Positions 10,786-22,330 of a DNA stretch of 64,000 nucleotides are shown piece after piece. Location of the stretch: assembly GCA_011503125.2 (NCBI GenBank), contig WWBZ02000002.1, forward strand, positions 1,426,001 through 1,490,000. Reading direction: 5' to 3'. The DNA is from Botryosphaeria dothidea. Its lineage: Eukaryota > Ascomycota > Dothideomycetes > Botryosphaeriales > Botryosphaeriaceae. The notes beneath the pieces were generated by a model. The model did no database searches, was not told the DNA's origin, and was given only the letters and a program-made list of their open reading frames with translations. Position numbers and translations under genes: made by a program. Position 1 is the first letter of the stretch. Every line of letters starts with the position of its first letter.

Positions 10786-13700
10786 CGGCTGAGTAGCCAT
10801 CACCGCCTCTTTAGGGTTCAGGCCGTCGTCAGCAACCATCATCACTACGTTATAGCACCTGCGTTGCTGCAAGGGCAACGGAGAGCGGCAACAGTCCCCC
10901 CAGCCCTATTAGAACAACAACCGATTCCAAGGAACACCTCCAGAAGGGCGTCCACTTTTATGCGTGCGCACAGAACAGTGGGCAAAGCCCACAGCCCTCA
11001 ATCTAGAACACTTATCTCGCGCATCGAAGCCCACTCTTTGCAAGGCAGCCGACAAAGATCTGCGATTCGAAACCCAAAAAGCACGATGCACACGGCCAGC
11101 AAAGCGCGTCGCAAGGCAGCAACGGCTCAGGTCTCAGGACGCGTCGCTAAGGAGCCAATGCCTGCAGCAGATCATATCGAATTCGCTTTTGCTCTGTCAA
11201 ATGAGCGACCGTGGAAGCAAAGAGAGCAGACAGAAAAGCAGAAGCTCCACCGACGAAAGGCAAAAAACAAAAGAACCGCCGGCGGCACCATCGTCCCGAC
11301 AACATGGGGTTCCTCGTACTCGGGTACACGCCCCCCCTCGAGAGTCCCAGCCACACGGCATCCTTCCCGCAAGAGAGAGCGTACGTAGTGAATGGCGAAA
11401 AAAACCGAACAACACACAACATGACAACAAGCATTTTCGGGTCTCAATCTGATGCATCCATCCCTCCCAACCAACCAACCACATCCCCCAATCCCATACT
11501 CACCTCCTCACAAATGACGAGGAAGAACAAATTCCCGGTAGGACTTCCTTCCGCACACCCGGTATCGACGATCATTCCGGCGCGCCATCGGCCTGGTCTG
11601 CGCGGTGTGTATACGCGGTCGTAGTCATCTTACGACGGCTTGTTGGTGCCCGGCCTGCGTTTGTACTTTCGCGGGTCTGTGTTTTGCGGTGAGGGCGCCG
11701 AGTCAGCAAAAAAAGCTCAATCCATGCCCTCATTATTTTCACGTCTTCTTTCGATGCCCCCCCCCGGCTCCTTCCTTCCAACCAAGGGTAGTGGAAAGAG
11801 GAGTAGGAGTGGAGATATCCGTGCACATTTTCCTTCGCAACGGGCGGGCACGTTACGCGCAAACCGTTTACGAAACGAAAATGTTACGGGAGGGAAAGTA
11901 GAGCGAGCAAATAAAAGAGAGGCCAACAGTCATCAGCAACGTGAAAGACTGGACATCGAAATACTCGACCCCCAAAAAAAGAACAGAAAAAGGCTCATGA
12001 GACGCGAGAGCGGAGACTGAAAAGAAGGAGAGATGCCTCATTGAAGCAGGATGGTCGTGCACGAAACGGAAATTTGCAACAGCGAAGGAGAGGTCTTGAC
12101 TCTGCGGTCGCGAAATCGCCCGCAACGCAATGGCCCCCCCCCATAATGCATAAACCCCCACCCCCACGGACGCGAAGCAACGACAACAGAGCACAACACG
12201 AGCACCTCACCCGCACGAAAGCGCGAGAGAGCGCCCAGCTCGCCCCATCAAAATCCCGACCGCGGGGTAGACATGCAGTTTCCCCGGTCTGGGCGTCCCA
12301 GAGCTGGTCGCCATATAATCTTAATCCAACACAACGCACAAACCTCACCGCGTGTCGGTGTGTGAGCGTGCCGTGTGCTCGAAGCAGACCGTGGCGGTAG
12401 CTCTCTCACTTATCGCCCACCCCCTCCCATGCCGCTGCTCCCTTTTGTCTCTCCTGACACTTCTCTCAAACACCACCGCTTCGCCGCCGGCGATGTTGTG
12501 CTATTCTTTGCCGGCCGGCCGAAGATTGCCGGAGCACGCGGCGCAAAAAAACAACGCAACCATCACCGACGCCCTTTTTCCCTCGGCAAAAGACGCGGGC
12601 CGCTTGCCGGACGAAGGGGAGCAGCCGGGGGAGAGCAAAAGAAGGGTATGATGAGCAGTTGTGGGTTGGATGTGTGTGTGTGTTGTGTTGCTTCTCCGGT
12701 GGATGATGCACAGGGGAAAGAACAAAAATGGTAAAAGGCACGCGCACACTGACGGCGGCTAAAAGTAGAGAAGAAAATGATACAGACAAGAAAAAGGTGT
12801 GCGCCTATTGGCTAGACAAAAAGCAAAATCGTGGTGCGATGGTGGAGGGTAGCGAATAGCGAGGCCGCCCTCACCAACACCAACACAGCTTTGTTGGTCG
12901 GGGCAAAAAAGGAAAAACAAATAGGCTAAAAACAGACAACAACAAAAGTAGTAAGACGACGATCGCGCGGGCGGCAAGAAAAGAATGGTAAGCGAGAGCG
13001 ACAGGGAAAAGAGTTGAGAACACACCATCGCACCACCATTTGACGTAACGAAAGACAAAAAAGCAACAACACGACAAAGCTAGTTAGGAAAGAACGAGCA
13101 AACGGTCGGGGCCTAGATCGTAACACGAGGTTTTTGCTTTCGATAGACGAGGAAAATAATGCAAACATACCTTTCCTACTCATCCGTGTGCGGTCACGCG
13201 TACCTGCATCAAACAAATGCCTAACGTCAGCCCCCATCTGCAAGATCCTTCGACGAAGCAAAACGAAAAAGACATGTGAACGCATGCATGCGTCTGTGTG
13301 GTGGGCATCCTAAAGAGCGGCCGTGTCGCGGCGGCGCCGAGAGCGGACGCGGCGCGGAGCAGCGGAGTATTCCTGCCTGTGGTTTCTGCGAGGAATCCCC
13401 GTCTCTCCGTCTCTCCGTTGGGGTGGTGTGCGTCGCGAGAATCGGGGAGGCTGTTTGTGTTGTGGTGTCACGCGGCCCGACATGAAACGCGCAACAGAAA
13501 ATAACAATATCGCCGCGGGCGGATTCTCTTTTGGTGCCGCAGCTGCGGCGAAGAAGAATGCGGAAGCTCCGCGCGCAGGGCCGATTGCATGATTGGTCGG
13601 CGACGCAAAAAAGAATGCCACATCGGAGGAGCGGCGCCCGCTTCCAGTGAAGAAAGGCCAATCTAAAATGCTAGCCAGCCAGCAGCGAAGCGGCGCATGA

Positions 13701-14384
13701 CTTCCGCGAAATTATGAGTCCGCATTCTCAGCAGAGGGATATTCCAATTGACTGCTGGTCCGCCTTGCGCCAGCCGGCTGTGCCGCTGCAGAATGCAGGG
13801 GGAGGCCCTCGAGCCTCTGGCTGAAGCCGTGCGCTTGTAGGAGCGAGGCGTGCAGTCCCGTGGATAGGCAGCCAGCCAGTCAATCAGCCAGCCAGGGTGC
13901 CAAGCCTCGAGGGAGCAAAAGAAGGTGGCCGGTAAGCTGCAACGACGAAGATTCGCAGGGCTGCGTGTGCGCCAAGCAGGGGACCCGAATTCCGGCGATG
14001 CGTCCTTCTCGGCGAGGATGCGCTCCAGGGACAAAGGAGACGATGAGGGGGCGGAGGGGAGCAGTCGACCAGGAGCGCGACCCCAGATTTGCGAGGAACC
14101 AAAACCTGGGGCAAAGCCGAGAGTGGGGCTGCCGGCGCACGTGGGAAGCCTGCAAAGAGCCGGAGAAGAAGCCTGCCACAAACCCTTCTTCTGCTACCTT
14201 TCGTGTTTGCCGGACCACCGCACCCCTCTCGGCTCATCCGTCGGCAGCTGCCTGTGAGCATACCTCGGCCAGACGCGCGGGGCTGCTCTTTGCAAAGGGA
14301 GATGAGGAGGCGCCGACGCCATTGGCGCACGGTGTGTAGAAAAAGGCGCAATCAGACAAGAACCTTGGTTGCAATAATGCAATG

Positions 14385-14430
14385 CCATGCGCGCCCAGGA
14401 AACGTCCATGCGCGCGCCAGCCATGCGCGC
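14385..14430 (+). repeat. Three copies of CCATGCGCGC
   Basis: Exact 10-bp copies lie at 14385-14394, 14406-14415 and 14421-14430, within 46 bp. They are in the GC-rich end of the gene-poor block. A clustered binding site is possible; function unknown. Confidence 0.75.
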
Positions 14431-14529
14431 GCGAGCAGCCACCGCCGGGAGGGGGGAAATGGAGTTGAGTCGCGACAACTTTGCGCCTCTGCTGCAAACG
14501 GCGAGTTCTCCGCGTCCGCGATCCTCCTG

Positions 14530-14584
14530 ACAGCTGAACGACGTCTGGCCCGCGCGCACCGCCCTGTCACAGCTGAAAGACGTC
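14530..14584 (+). repeat. Direct repeat pair ACAGCTGAAMGACGTC
   Basis: The two 16-bp copies at 14530-14545 and 14569-14584 differ at one base (C or A). Each contains CAGCTG and GACGTC palindromes, so each is a composite of two 6-bp dyads. Confidence 0.75.
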
Positions 14585-14994
14585 CCTGGTCCAAAGCCTC
14601 GCGACATGTCGAGAGGCCTCCGCTCCACAGGTGCGACGCTGGCTCCGCCATCGCGCGTCGAGTCCTCGTTCCCCGGCGCCCGGGTCGCCTCGCTGCTCGA
14701 CACAGGGGACAAATCTCGAATGCTTTGGGTTTGGCTTCTTACAACGGCGTGCCGGAAGCGGGTGTAGACACCCAAATTCCTTAGTGTCCGCCTCCTCTTT
14801 CTTTGCGGGCGAATCGCCGCGCTCGCAAAGCCAACGGCCTGCTTACGCCGCGGCGCCGCCAGACGCGAGGGCAGCGAAACTCGTCTTTGTGGATGGTTTG
14901 GGCAGGAACATTGGGTAGCGGAATCGTGACGGAAAATAAAGTCAAGGGGCGAACGAGGAAACTGTTAAGCTTTTCGCGATCAACTGCTGGTCAT

Positions 14995-17900
14995 TTACTT
15001 GCCTTTACCACCTTCCCAGAAGCCTGTGCCTTTCTTGCCGACGAGTGTCGCGTGGCATATTCCGCAATCTTCCGGCCGGTAATTCTGCTCACGAGAGCCT
15101 GCGATGGCCGTGTTAGACAGATATCGCTGCGACGATCGCCGTCGTCGCCGTATAGCCGAAAAGCCGGGGAGACGGTGGGCGGTGGTAAACTCACAAAATC
15201 CACTACGCACACGAGCGCAGGAAGTCGTCAGCAAATTCGCGTTCAATGACTGCATGTTGATTAAGGAACAACGAGATGATCGACGGCGCGCTGTAGGGCT
15301 GCAGATGGCTCGGGTGAAGAATGCCGCGAGGGGACCAGGGTATCGAGTCAGACCGCCCACAACCCCCCCCCCCCCCCCCCCCCCCCTCCCCCCTTGGCAA
15401 CAGACCGCCGAAACAGGCAACGCGTGCGGGGGAGCTTAAACCGGGATGCAGGTGTGGGCGCGACGTCACTGCGGAGCATGGATCTGGGGAGCCTCGATGC
15501 AGATCGGAAAAGGGTGGCCGGTGGGCGCGACACACCCACGAGTGACATACCAAATCATTCTGTTCGCGTGCTCATTCGGGTGATCCGCCTCGTCGTCGTG
15601 GCACCTGCGATCGCTCGTCAGAAAATCAACACATCGCCTGCCGCCTCGATGCCTGGCGATCTCGCGATCTCCGTCCGGCGGGCGCACAGCTTGCGACCGG
15701 GCAATGACGATACCTGTCACATGGGTACACCTTATTGCAGCAGGAGAACCTGGTGTTTACCAACAAGGCGCGGAGTCAGCCAACGTCCGGCTGACGGAAC
15801 TAAACTCGGCAAACGTTGTGGCTTGTGGCCTACCGGAACCACCGATTGCTCTTGCTATAGTGCTTGCAGCGTCCTCGTCTGGGCAGCTCCTGGCCGGCCA
15901 CGATCCCGAGCTTCTCTTTGGCCTTCGAAACTGGTCAGCTGTGTCATCAATTATAGCGTAAAGCCTGCGTCAACAAGGTCGGGGCCTGCCAAACCTTCTT
16001 GCGCGGCAAAGCACGGGTCGCTTGCGCTGGTCACACCGACATCAGTTGTTATGCATGGTGATACGAGTAGGCTCGCCGGCACCACTTCCGCCCGCCACTA
16101 CCCCAAGCGCGGCCATGCGCGGGATACGTACCTGAAGACGCGCTGACCAGCAGAAATTTAACCTCAGCAATCTTGTATGCTAAACAGAGGGACAAACACC
16201 AGTAAGCCTTGAGCGTCGCATGGCCTGCAATAATGCCCAATCCACCCGTTGTGGATGGGCCGCATGTCTCAGGGGAGACATACTCATTTTCTTGTGGCAC
16301 TCCCTGCAGATCGCCATCGAAGAGTCTCCTCGAACTGAGACAACACCGGGGCTAGGATACTGAGTAGAGCATCCAGAACACGTCGGGAGAAAATTGCTGA
16401 ACGACGTCAGCCACCATTATTCATCAAGCGGTGCGAGGCCGTTGCGACACCATAGCAGCTTGAAGTGTTTCTCCAGTGAAGTCGATAAACCGCATTGCAG
16501 TAGTGTCGCATAGAGAAAATACTGTAGTTGCACGTATGATGCGCCATATAACATCTTGGAGCCCAATTGGGACTTCTCACCTCGGAAGCATGTCGATTGG
16601 CGTACATCCGTCGAGGTCAAGGTAACCGGCACGAACAGAGTTTGCATGCATCAAATCCATGCGACATCCTTTGCACAGGTTAGTCCCATGACCCAAAGGC
16701 TTTCCCCGCCCCCTACGGTTGTGTACCTATCCCCATGGGGTTTGCGCATTTCTTGCATGATTCACTTCGGATTCCATTATAGTCTGCGTTAGCGTTATTC
16801 TTGACGTTTTTGGCGTCCATCGTGTCCTTGCAGCGTGTACACCTAATTGTCAGACTCAGATTCACGAGCTCGAGCAACTCGATACCGTAGAGCTCAAGGT
16901 GAGGAAACGACATGGTGATCCCGCGCTCGGGCCCGGATTTTTGAGAGCTTTCCCCGAGGTGGTCTGAGCCACCCCCTTCCACTTCTCCGTCACTATCAGA
17001 GTAAGAGTCGGAGGAATCTTCGTCGTCCTCGTCGTCAGCATCGTTTCTTGACCATTCTGGAGGTCTTGGAATTGTAATGACGTGACTCCTGTCGTCATTA
17101 GTGCCAGTCCCTATCGCCGCAGATGATGCGTCGGCTCCGGTGGCGGCGCTGCTCTCTTGGGCGGCCGAGTCCTGCACAGCGAGGTCCTTCATCTGGCCTG
17201 AAAGGCTTTGTTCTTGGGGGTTCGGGCTTTGTTCCGATTGTACACAAGCATGGGCCATTGAATGCATGTTCTGCGAAAAGTAGTTAACATGGTTCAGCAA
17301 TGACATCTGCACGAACTGCCTGGCCCTGTCCTCGAATGCCTGCTGGGCGGGCATCGCATCTTGCTTGTCAATGCCCATGAGCTCGACCGTGCATGGCTGT
17401 AGGGGGTAGAGCTCAGGTACCAGCAGCTTCACCGTCTTGATGGCTTGCAAAGCAATGGGCAAGGCGGATCTCCGCCGGGGCTCAATAGGCACGACAAACG
17501 TGCCATCTGCCAGGCTGGTGAACTGAGGCAGGCGGCCGAGACGAGCCTCAAGCTGGCGCGTTTCCTGGTCGCGCCGCACTTTGGCCCGAGCCTTGTCCTC
17601 AGGACTGTATGCAGGCTGAGGTGGCAGTGGCCTTTCCTTTGGCTGCGCTGGCAATTGGGGTTGCACGGCAACAGGCGGCGGTGGTGATGGCGGGGTGGGG
17701 ACAGTAGTGGCATGCTCGCCATGCTTCGGCACGGCCCTGGCCGCAGCGTTCGGGACTATTTTGATGGACAAGGTCTCGGCGGGCTGCGCGGTCAGTAGCT
17801 GCTCCAGCTGGCGGTCCAAGGCGTTCATTAGGCCCAGCAGCGTCTGGCCGGGCTGCTGCTTTGCGGCCAGGGCATCAAAGCCCCTCTCGACGTTGATCTG

Positions 17901-18738
17901 GAAGCCCCGGTCCATCTCGGGGTTCGCGACGCTCAGCGACGGACGGCCCTGGCCAGGGTAAGTGGCGGGCACACGAAGACGACAAAGCAGCGCGTCAATG
18001 GCAAAAGGAAAGTCCGGGTCTGAGGGTTTCATTCCGAATGCCAGAATGGTCGCGCCGCTGGTCGCTTCTGGTGATTCGTCCGGGCTAAATCTGCGGCGGA
18101 TCTGCGCCAGCTGAAACTCGCGGGGATCTTCCTGCTGCACGCGTGGAGTGGGACGCTTGACCACACGCTGAGTCGGTGTGGTGTTTGGAGCAGCATCGCG
18201 CGCTGCAGCAGAAGGTTCGCTGCGTTCCGGATCCGCAGGCGTCGGCGCTTGGCGCGACCCTGACGGGCGTTGACGCGCAGGTCGGGCCTTTGCAGGCTGA
18301 CCGGCGGTGGAGACAAGGCGGAGGTCCAGGTCGTGGACAAACGGACACTGGTCGCCGGCACGGCAGCCTAGAATGCGCAACAGCTCATATCAGCACTCAG
18401 GGATGGTAGGCAGTCTGGTGATCAGCGGTACCCCACGGACTGCACCGCAGCGGCAGGTGTTGTGCTGATAGGCAAAGGCAATAAGAGGGTCGCGTAAGCT
18501 TTACCGGACGGCGTGCCATAGAAGCGACATGGCCTCCCGCGCGGTGGCGCAGAGGCAGAAGAGGCTTGGGGTTGAGGCTGAGCGGGTGCGCTGGCAGCGG
18601 GCGGCGACCCTGAGGACGCTTGCATTGGGGTGAGCAGATGACCGGACGTGCAGCGGCTAGAGTGATGCGTTGGCAAAACAACGTACCGGACGCGCTGCTC
18701 GTGCCGCTGCGGATGCTTGATCGACCTTCCGCGGCCAT
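14995..18738 (-). CDS. CCCH + RWD-like + CHY-type zinc-finger protein, 12 exons
   Basis: The exons are 18738-18687, 18618-18505, 18367-16727, 16668-16581, 16396-16284, 16179-16132, 16026-15995, 15922-15834, 15749-15714, 15604-15551, 15202-15195 and 15098-14995, giving 792 residues. A CCCH finger spans the exon 2/3 junction (C48-x8-C57-x5-C63-x3-H67). Proline-rich linkers follow, then an RWD-like segment (AIKTVKLLVPELYPLQPCTVELMG). A CxxC pair begins at C565/C568, with C593/C596 after it. The CHY signature is C715-K-H717-Y718, followed by WFRFSCC, CDRCHD, DHPNEHANRM, CGFC and CGICHATLVG. CHY fingers bind several zinc ions and often occur in ubiquitin-pathway proteins; the role of this fungal type is not established. 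Exons 7 (32 nt) and 11 (8 nt) are very short but restore conserved sequence. The exon 7 boundaries are the least certain. Confidence 0.85.
15195..15202 (-). other. 8-nt microexon in the CHY zinc-finger gene
   Basis: TGGATTTT lies between a TAG acceptor and a GTGAGT donor. It supplies the last base of one Cys codon, Gly, Phe and the first base of the next Cys codon, giving C756-G-F-C759. Without it the reading frame before SREQNYRPED cannot be joined. The upstream intron is 348 nt and the downstream one 96 nt. Confidence 0.78.
15363..15386 (+). repeat. C24 homopolymer inside a CHY-gene intron
   Basis: 24 consecutive C, then T and six more C. It lies in the 348-nt intron before the microexon, so the pre-mRNA carries a G24 tract. 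Confidence 0.95.
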
Positions 18739-20543
18739 GGTGATAGGCAGGTGCTATGATTAGACGCCGATTAGGAAGACAATCGCGGTGCGGAGCGGCG
18801 ATCTGGGGGTCTGAAGCTTGCTGCGTCGCGGGCGAGGTCAGCAGGCCTCATATGGGAGCTGTTGTGGTGTTGAGCGCTCGTCTACCGTGCTGCCAGCGCA
18901 GCAGCCCAAGCACACATGTCACCGTCATGTTCACGCACCAGAAAGTCTGCCGTGACTCATAAGGCTGCAGCGGGCGCAGAGCTTGCGACCGTCGTGTGCG
19001 CGATCGCCCAAGGGCCGCGCGCGCACCCCGTGTTCCTCCTGCACATCGCCCACCATCAGCCCTCACATCGTGCCTCGCGTGCGAGACGCGATGCTGCCAC
19101 TGACGCGCCTGTGAGCCCATCCGTTGCCGGGAGCACGCAGCCTTCCAGCTGTGTCGGCCCGAGGCAGCCCTCGCCGCCGCCGCCGCCGCAAAGGGGCAGC
19201 TGCACTGCACGGGCACGCAAAGTAGCCCTGCCGGCAAACGCGAAAGACTTTTTCCTTTCGCCTCCGCTGCTAGGTGAGTAGCTGCCGCCGGCGACCACCG
19301 ATGGTACGCGCTACTGTTGCTGCTGCGCCGGTTCCGTTCGGCAGGCGAGCAGCTCCTCTCGGCGCGACGGCTCCAAGATTGCGCCCGAGCGGCGCGCCCG
19401 CCTGTCTGTTTGTCCATGATGCCACAGCACATGCCCACGCCCATGCCCATGCCCATGCCCATGCCACGCTATGTTATGCCGCACCGCACCACTGCACTCG
19501 CCGCCTTCTTATCGCTCTTACCGCCTCTTTTGCCTCTCTCATGAGGGAGGGTGTGTGTGCACGCGCTTATGCACTCCTCCTGGGGGGCAAAGTCATGGAT
19601 CAAAGTTGGCCGGGCCACGCTGAGGCTTTTCTTGCATGTGCCTGTCACCGTTTTTTCGAGGCCTGCAGGCTTGTCGTTGGGGCGGTGGGGAACATGGCAG
19701 AAATCATCGGCTGGCATCGGGTCGCTAGCCAGAGAAGGTACACGAGTGAGGGGAGCCTGCCCGCCAGCCCCTCACTACTGCCGTCGAGCAAAGGAACAGC
19801 CGCAGCCAGACGCATCCATGGAGCAAATCCGCTCATGCGAATTGCGGATTGTCGTCGAACCCCTCGTACCGGTGAACCCACACTGCCTGAGCCATGAGCC
19901 ATCATTCGCGAGCACTATCAAACTTCCTCACGCACCCTGGTGCATAGCGCCATTGGCTTATTTCGAAATCCACTTTTCCAGTGATTACGCTACCTAAGCT
20001 GATTACCATCTACAAGCCGTGAGGTAATTGTGCTCCCAAAGGCCTTTTCTGGCCCGGTGGAGTCCGTGGCTGCCAGAATGCGACTCGGCTCCACCCTAAC
20101 GCTTCCCCTACAAGTACAGAGTCCGTATAGTGTTACAGGGCATCGACGGCGGCGGTGTACTCCGTTCGCATGTGAAATCCCCCAACCCCCTCCAATGCAA
20201 CCAAGGCGCGAGCCAGTGTCGATATCTTCCGATGATGATCCCGTCCGCCGTCCAATGGAATAAACCACAAAGAAAAAGAAGATTCGTAGCATCGTTGTGC
20301 TGCTGTGAACAAGTGCAAAATGGTATCCCGAAAAAAGAAGTTTCAAAGTCAGATGTGACCCGTGCCGTTCCCGCCATGAAGCCCATGAGCCCATGAACAC
20401 CATGAAAAATTAAAAACGACTAGAAGCAAATCGCCAAACACCGTCACGCTATGTTCGCAAGAAATGCAATCAATGGCCGCCCGGTTTCGTCCAGGCATGT
20501 CGAATGATATCCACTTAGGGAAAGAATGCAACCTGTTTTTTGT
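18739..20543. other. Intergenic: CHY-gene promoter and DUF1752-gene 3' flank
   Basis: About 1.8 kb lies between two minus-strand genes in tandem. It is GC-rich near the CHY start and more AT-rich after ~19.9 kb. Apart from a hexamer repeat at 19431-19466, nothing recognisable was found. Confidence 0.55.
19431..19466 (+). repeat. ATGCCC hexamer repeat, six units
   Basis: Six tandem hexamers. Unit 2 is ACGCCC, the last is ATGCCA and the other four are ATGCCC. Confidence 0.85.
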
Positions 20544-22330
20544 TTACCACCCTCTCTCGTGGTATTCCTGGAGACCCGTGTCGAAATAGTTCGTCGTCCA
20601 GGAGTTGTTGCCCTTTGCGGCGCTCTCCTTCACTGTTGGGAGAGCCGTCGGCTGGGACTCGCCGGGGTAGTTCTTGAGGTTCTTGACATCAGTCGACGTA
20701 TGTCTCCTCTTCAACACCGCGTTGTTGGTCGAGTTCTTCTGTTGACGCTCCCACAGGAGGTGTTTCCGAAGGGACTCGGTCAGTTCAGTGGTGAGCATGT
20801 TCCGCCTGGTCGTCCGGGGGGAGAGCGCAGGGGGAGCATGTGTGTTGGAAGTAGTCATAATGATGGGCTTGGACCTGGGAATTTGATTTTCCGGCTCAGG
20901 TTGGGGCTGGTATCGCAACGTATGAGTGTTAGGTGATGCCGCAATAGATGGTCCATTGGGCGAGGATGTCCTCGATCGGCGGAGGGCAGGGGTGGACTTC
21001 GAGGCCGCGTTTTGGAGCGCCTGAGCGCGATCGCCTTCGTGCATGAGCGTAGTCAGGAGCGAGCGGCGGGAAGTGAGGTTGGGCTTCGAGTCGACCCTCT
21101 GGAAGGAAACCTTATCGTTGACGCTGGAAGGGCCGCTCTCATCGTCGGAATCCTCCCACTGATCCTCGTCATCGTCCTCGATGGCGCTCTCCGAGACCTC
21201 CTCATCATCGCTATCGCTTTCAAAGACCTCCTCACTCTCGTATGCCCTGTGCTCGGGAATCCTGGAGGAAAGCTCATCCTTGAAAGACGTTTGCTTGCGG
21301 GGTCCACCACCGGGCCTCTTCAGGCCGTCGGACAACGAGCTGCGCAGGTTGCTCATCTGGCTCATCTGCATGTGAGTTTCCAGGGAACTATTGCCATCCT
21401 CGTCCGAAGAGCCACCAAGCGTGAACATAGCGCCCTTCTTCTTCTGCACAGGGGCGGGTTGCGTGTGCTGAGGCTGCCTGATGATGGGAGTAGGCATCGC
21501 CTGCTGGAGATTGGTTCGTGACCTATACGATGAGGATACACGACCGGGAGAAAAGCCACGAACGACGCTGTGGGAGCTGCAGTCGGTGGAAGTGCTTGTA
21601 TCCGAGCCAACGACAGGAGGGCTCATCTTGGAGAGATCGCTGTCGACAGCAGTGGCAACGGTGGATGTGGAAGAGTCGGGGACCATGTGGGACTTTGTGG
21701 TTGAGGGAGGCGGCTTGGATTGCTCGGCTGGTTGTTCCGTCTTCTCACTCTCCTCCTTGTTTTGCTCGGGAGATGGAATCGGCAAGGGGGCGAGAGGCTC
21801 CAAATCCTTCTTCTCCTTGATGGAAATGACTAAACTCTCGAGGTCAATAGGTGTGATGTGCTTCTCTGTTCCTCGATTCCGGCTCTCTGTCGAGTCGTGT
21901 CTGCGAATGTGGGGCCGCGATGAGGAGGTGGACTGCAGGGTGGAGGTGCTGTCGACGCGTTCGTCCGAATCATCGGACTCGACGCTAGAGGAGAGGGCGG
22001 GTATGGACAGCGAGCCTGAATCTGAAGTCTTGCGCGAATAGGCCCAGCGCGGAGTGGTGAAGAGGGCTGCGTTAGGGTTGTGATCGGGTGCGCAGCAGAA
22101 GGTTTCGCGATTCCATAGACGCCAGCTCAAGTTCTCGAGACGGCGACCCTCTTCCATGGTTTCAGCGCATTTTGAGAAGACTACCAGGGGAATTAGCGAG
22201 ACAACGTGCGTGGAGAGCGCGACAGCTTACCCGACCAGAGACCAAACAATTGCTCGGCGGAGCGGGTGTCTACCGTGTGAATGGCGGTCGACTCGACGTG
22301 GAGTATGGGAACCTGGGGTTTGAAGGGCAT
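20544..22330 (-). CDS. DUF1752/DUF3295 (AreA GATA-like) regulatory protein
   Basis: Two exons (22330-22231, 22180-20544; 50-nt intron) give 578 residues. The N-terminal AreA-GATA-like domain is unmistakable: SAEQLFGLWSVFSKC (~27-38) then RRLENLSWRLWNRE (~46-59). The first half is split by the intron. The rest is low-complexity and Ser-rich, with an acidic patch (~350-382). It also has the family's C-terminal blocks: KKGAMFTLGGSS (~281-292), QTSFKDELSSR (~330-340) and LTESLRKHLLWERQQ (~500-514). This Pfam domain also occurs in yeast Reg1/Reg2, regulatory subunits of PP1 phosphatase, and in GATA nitrogen regulators; no GATA zinc finger is present here. A KVSF sequence at 390-393 fits the RVxF PP1-docking pattern. 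A role as a PP1-targeting regulator is inference. Confidence 0.85.

Larger units (their letters stand above)
6079..14994. other. 8.9-kb gene-poor block between convergent 3' ends
   Basis: No ORF or exon chain with family motifs, coding-like composition on one strand or plausible splicing was found on either strand. The block holds long homopurine/homopyrimidine runs and simple repeats: T16 at 6589-6604, CT-rich sequence around 9330-9620, A-runs at 10053-10075 and 10286-10300, and C-runs near 11758 and 12127. From about 13.3 kb it becomes strongly GC-rich. Both flanking genes end toward it, so no promoter is required here. A non-coding transcript or an unrecognised gene cannot be excluded. Confidence 0.55.

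Noticed and set aside
13663..14784. Several overlapping 110-231 residue ORFs on both strands
   Set aside because: Expected by chance in very GC-rich DNA; no conserved motif and no preferred frame.
16397..16580. Possible extra exon in the 184-nt CHY intron
   Set aside because: Conserved sequence already joins as MLPSNFLPTCSGC across this intron, so no residues are missing.
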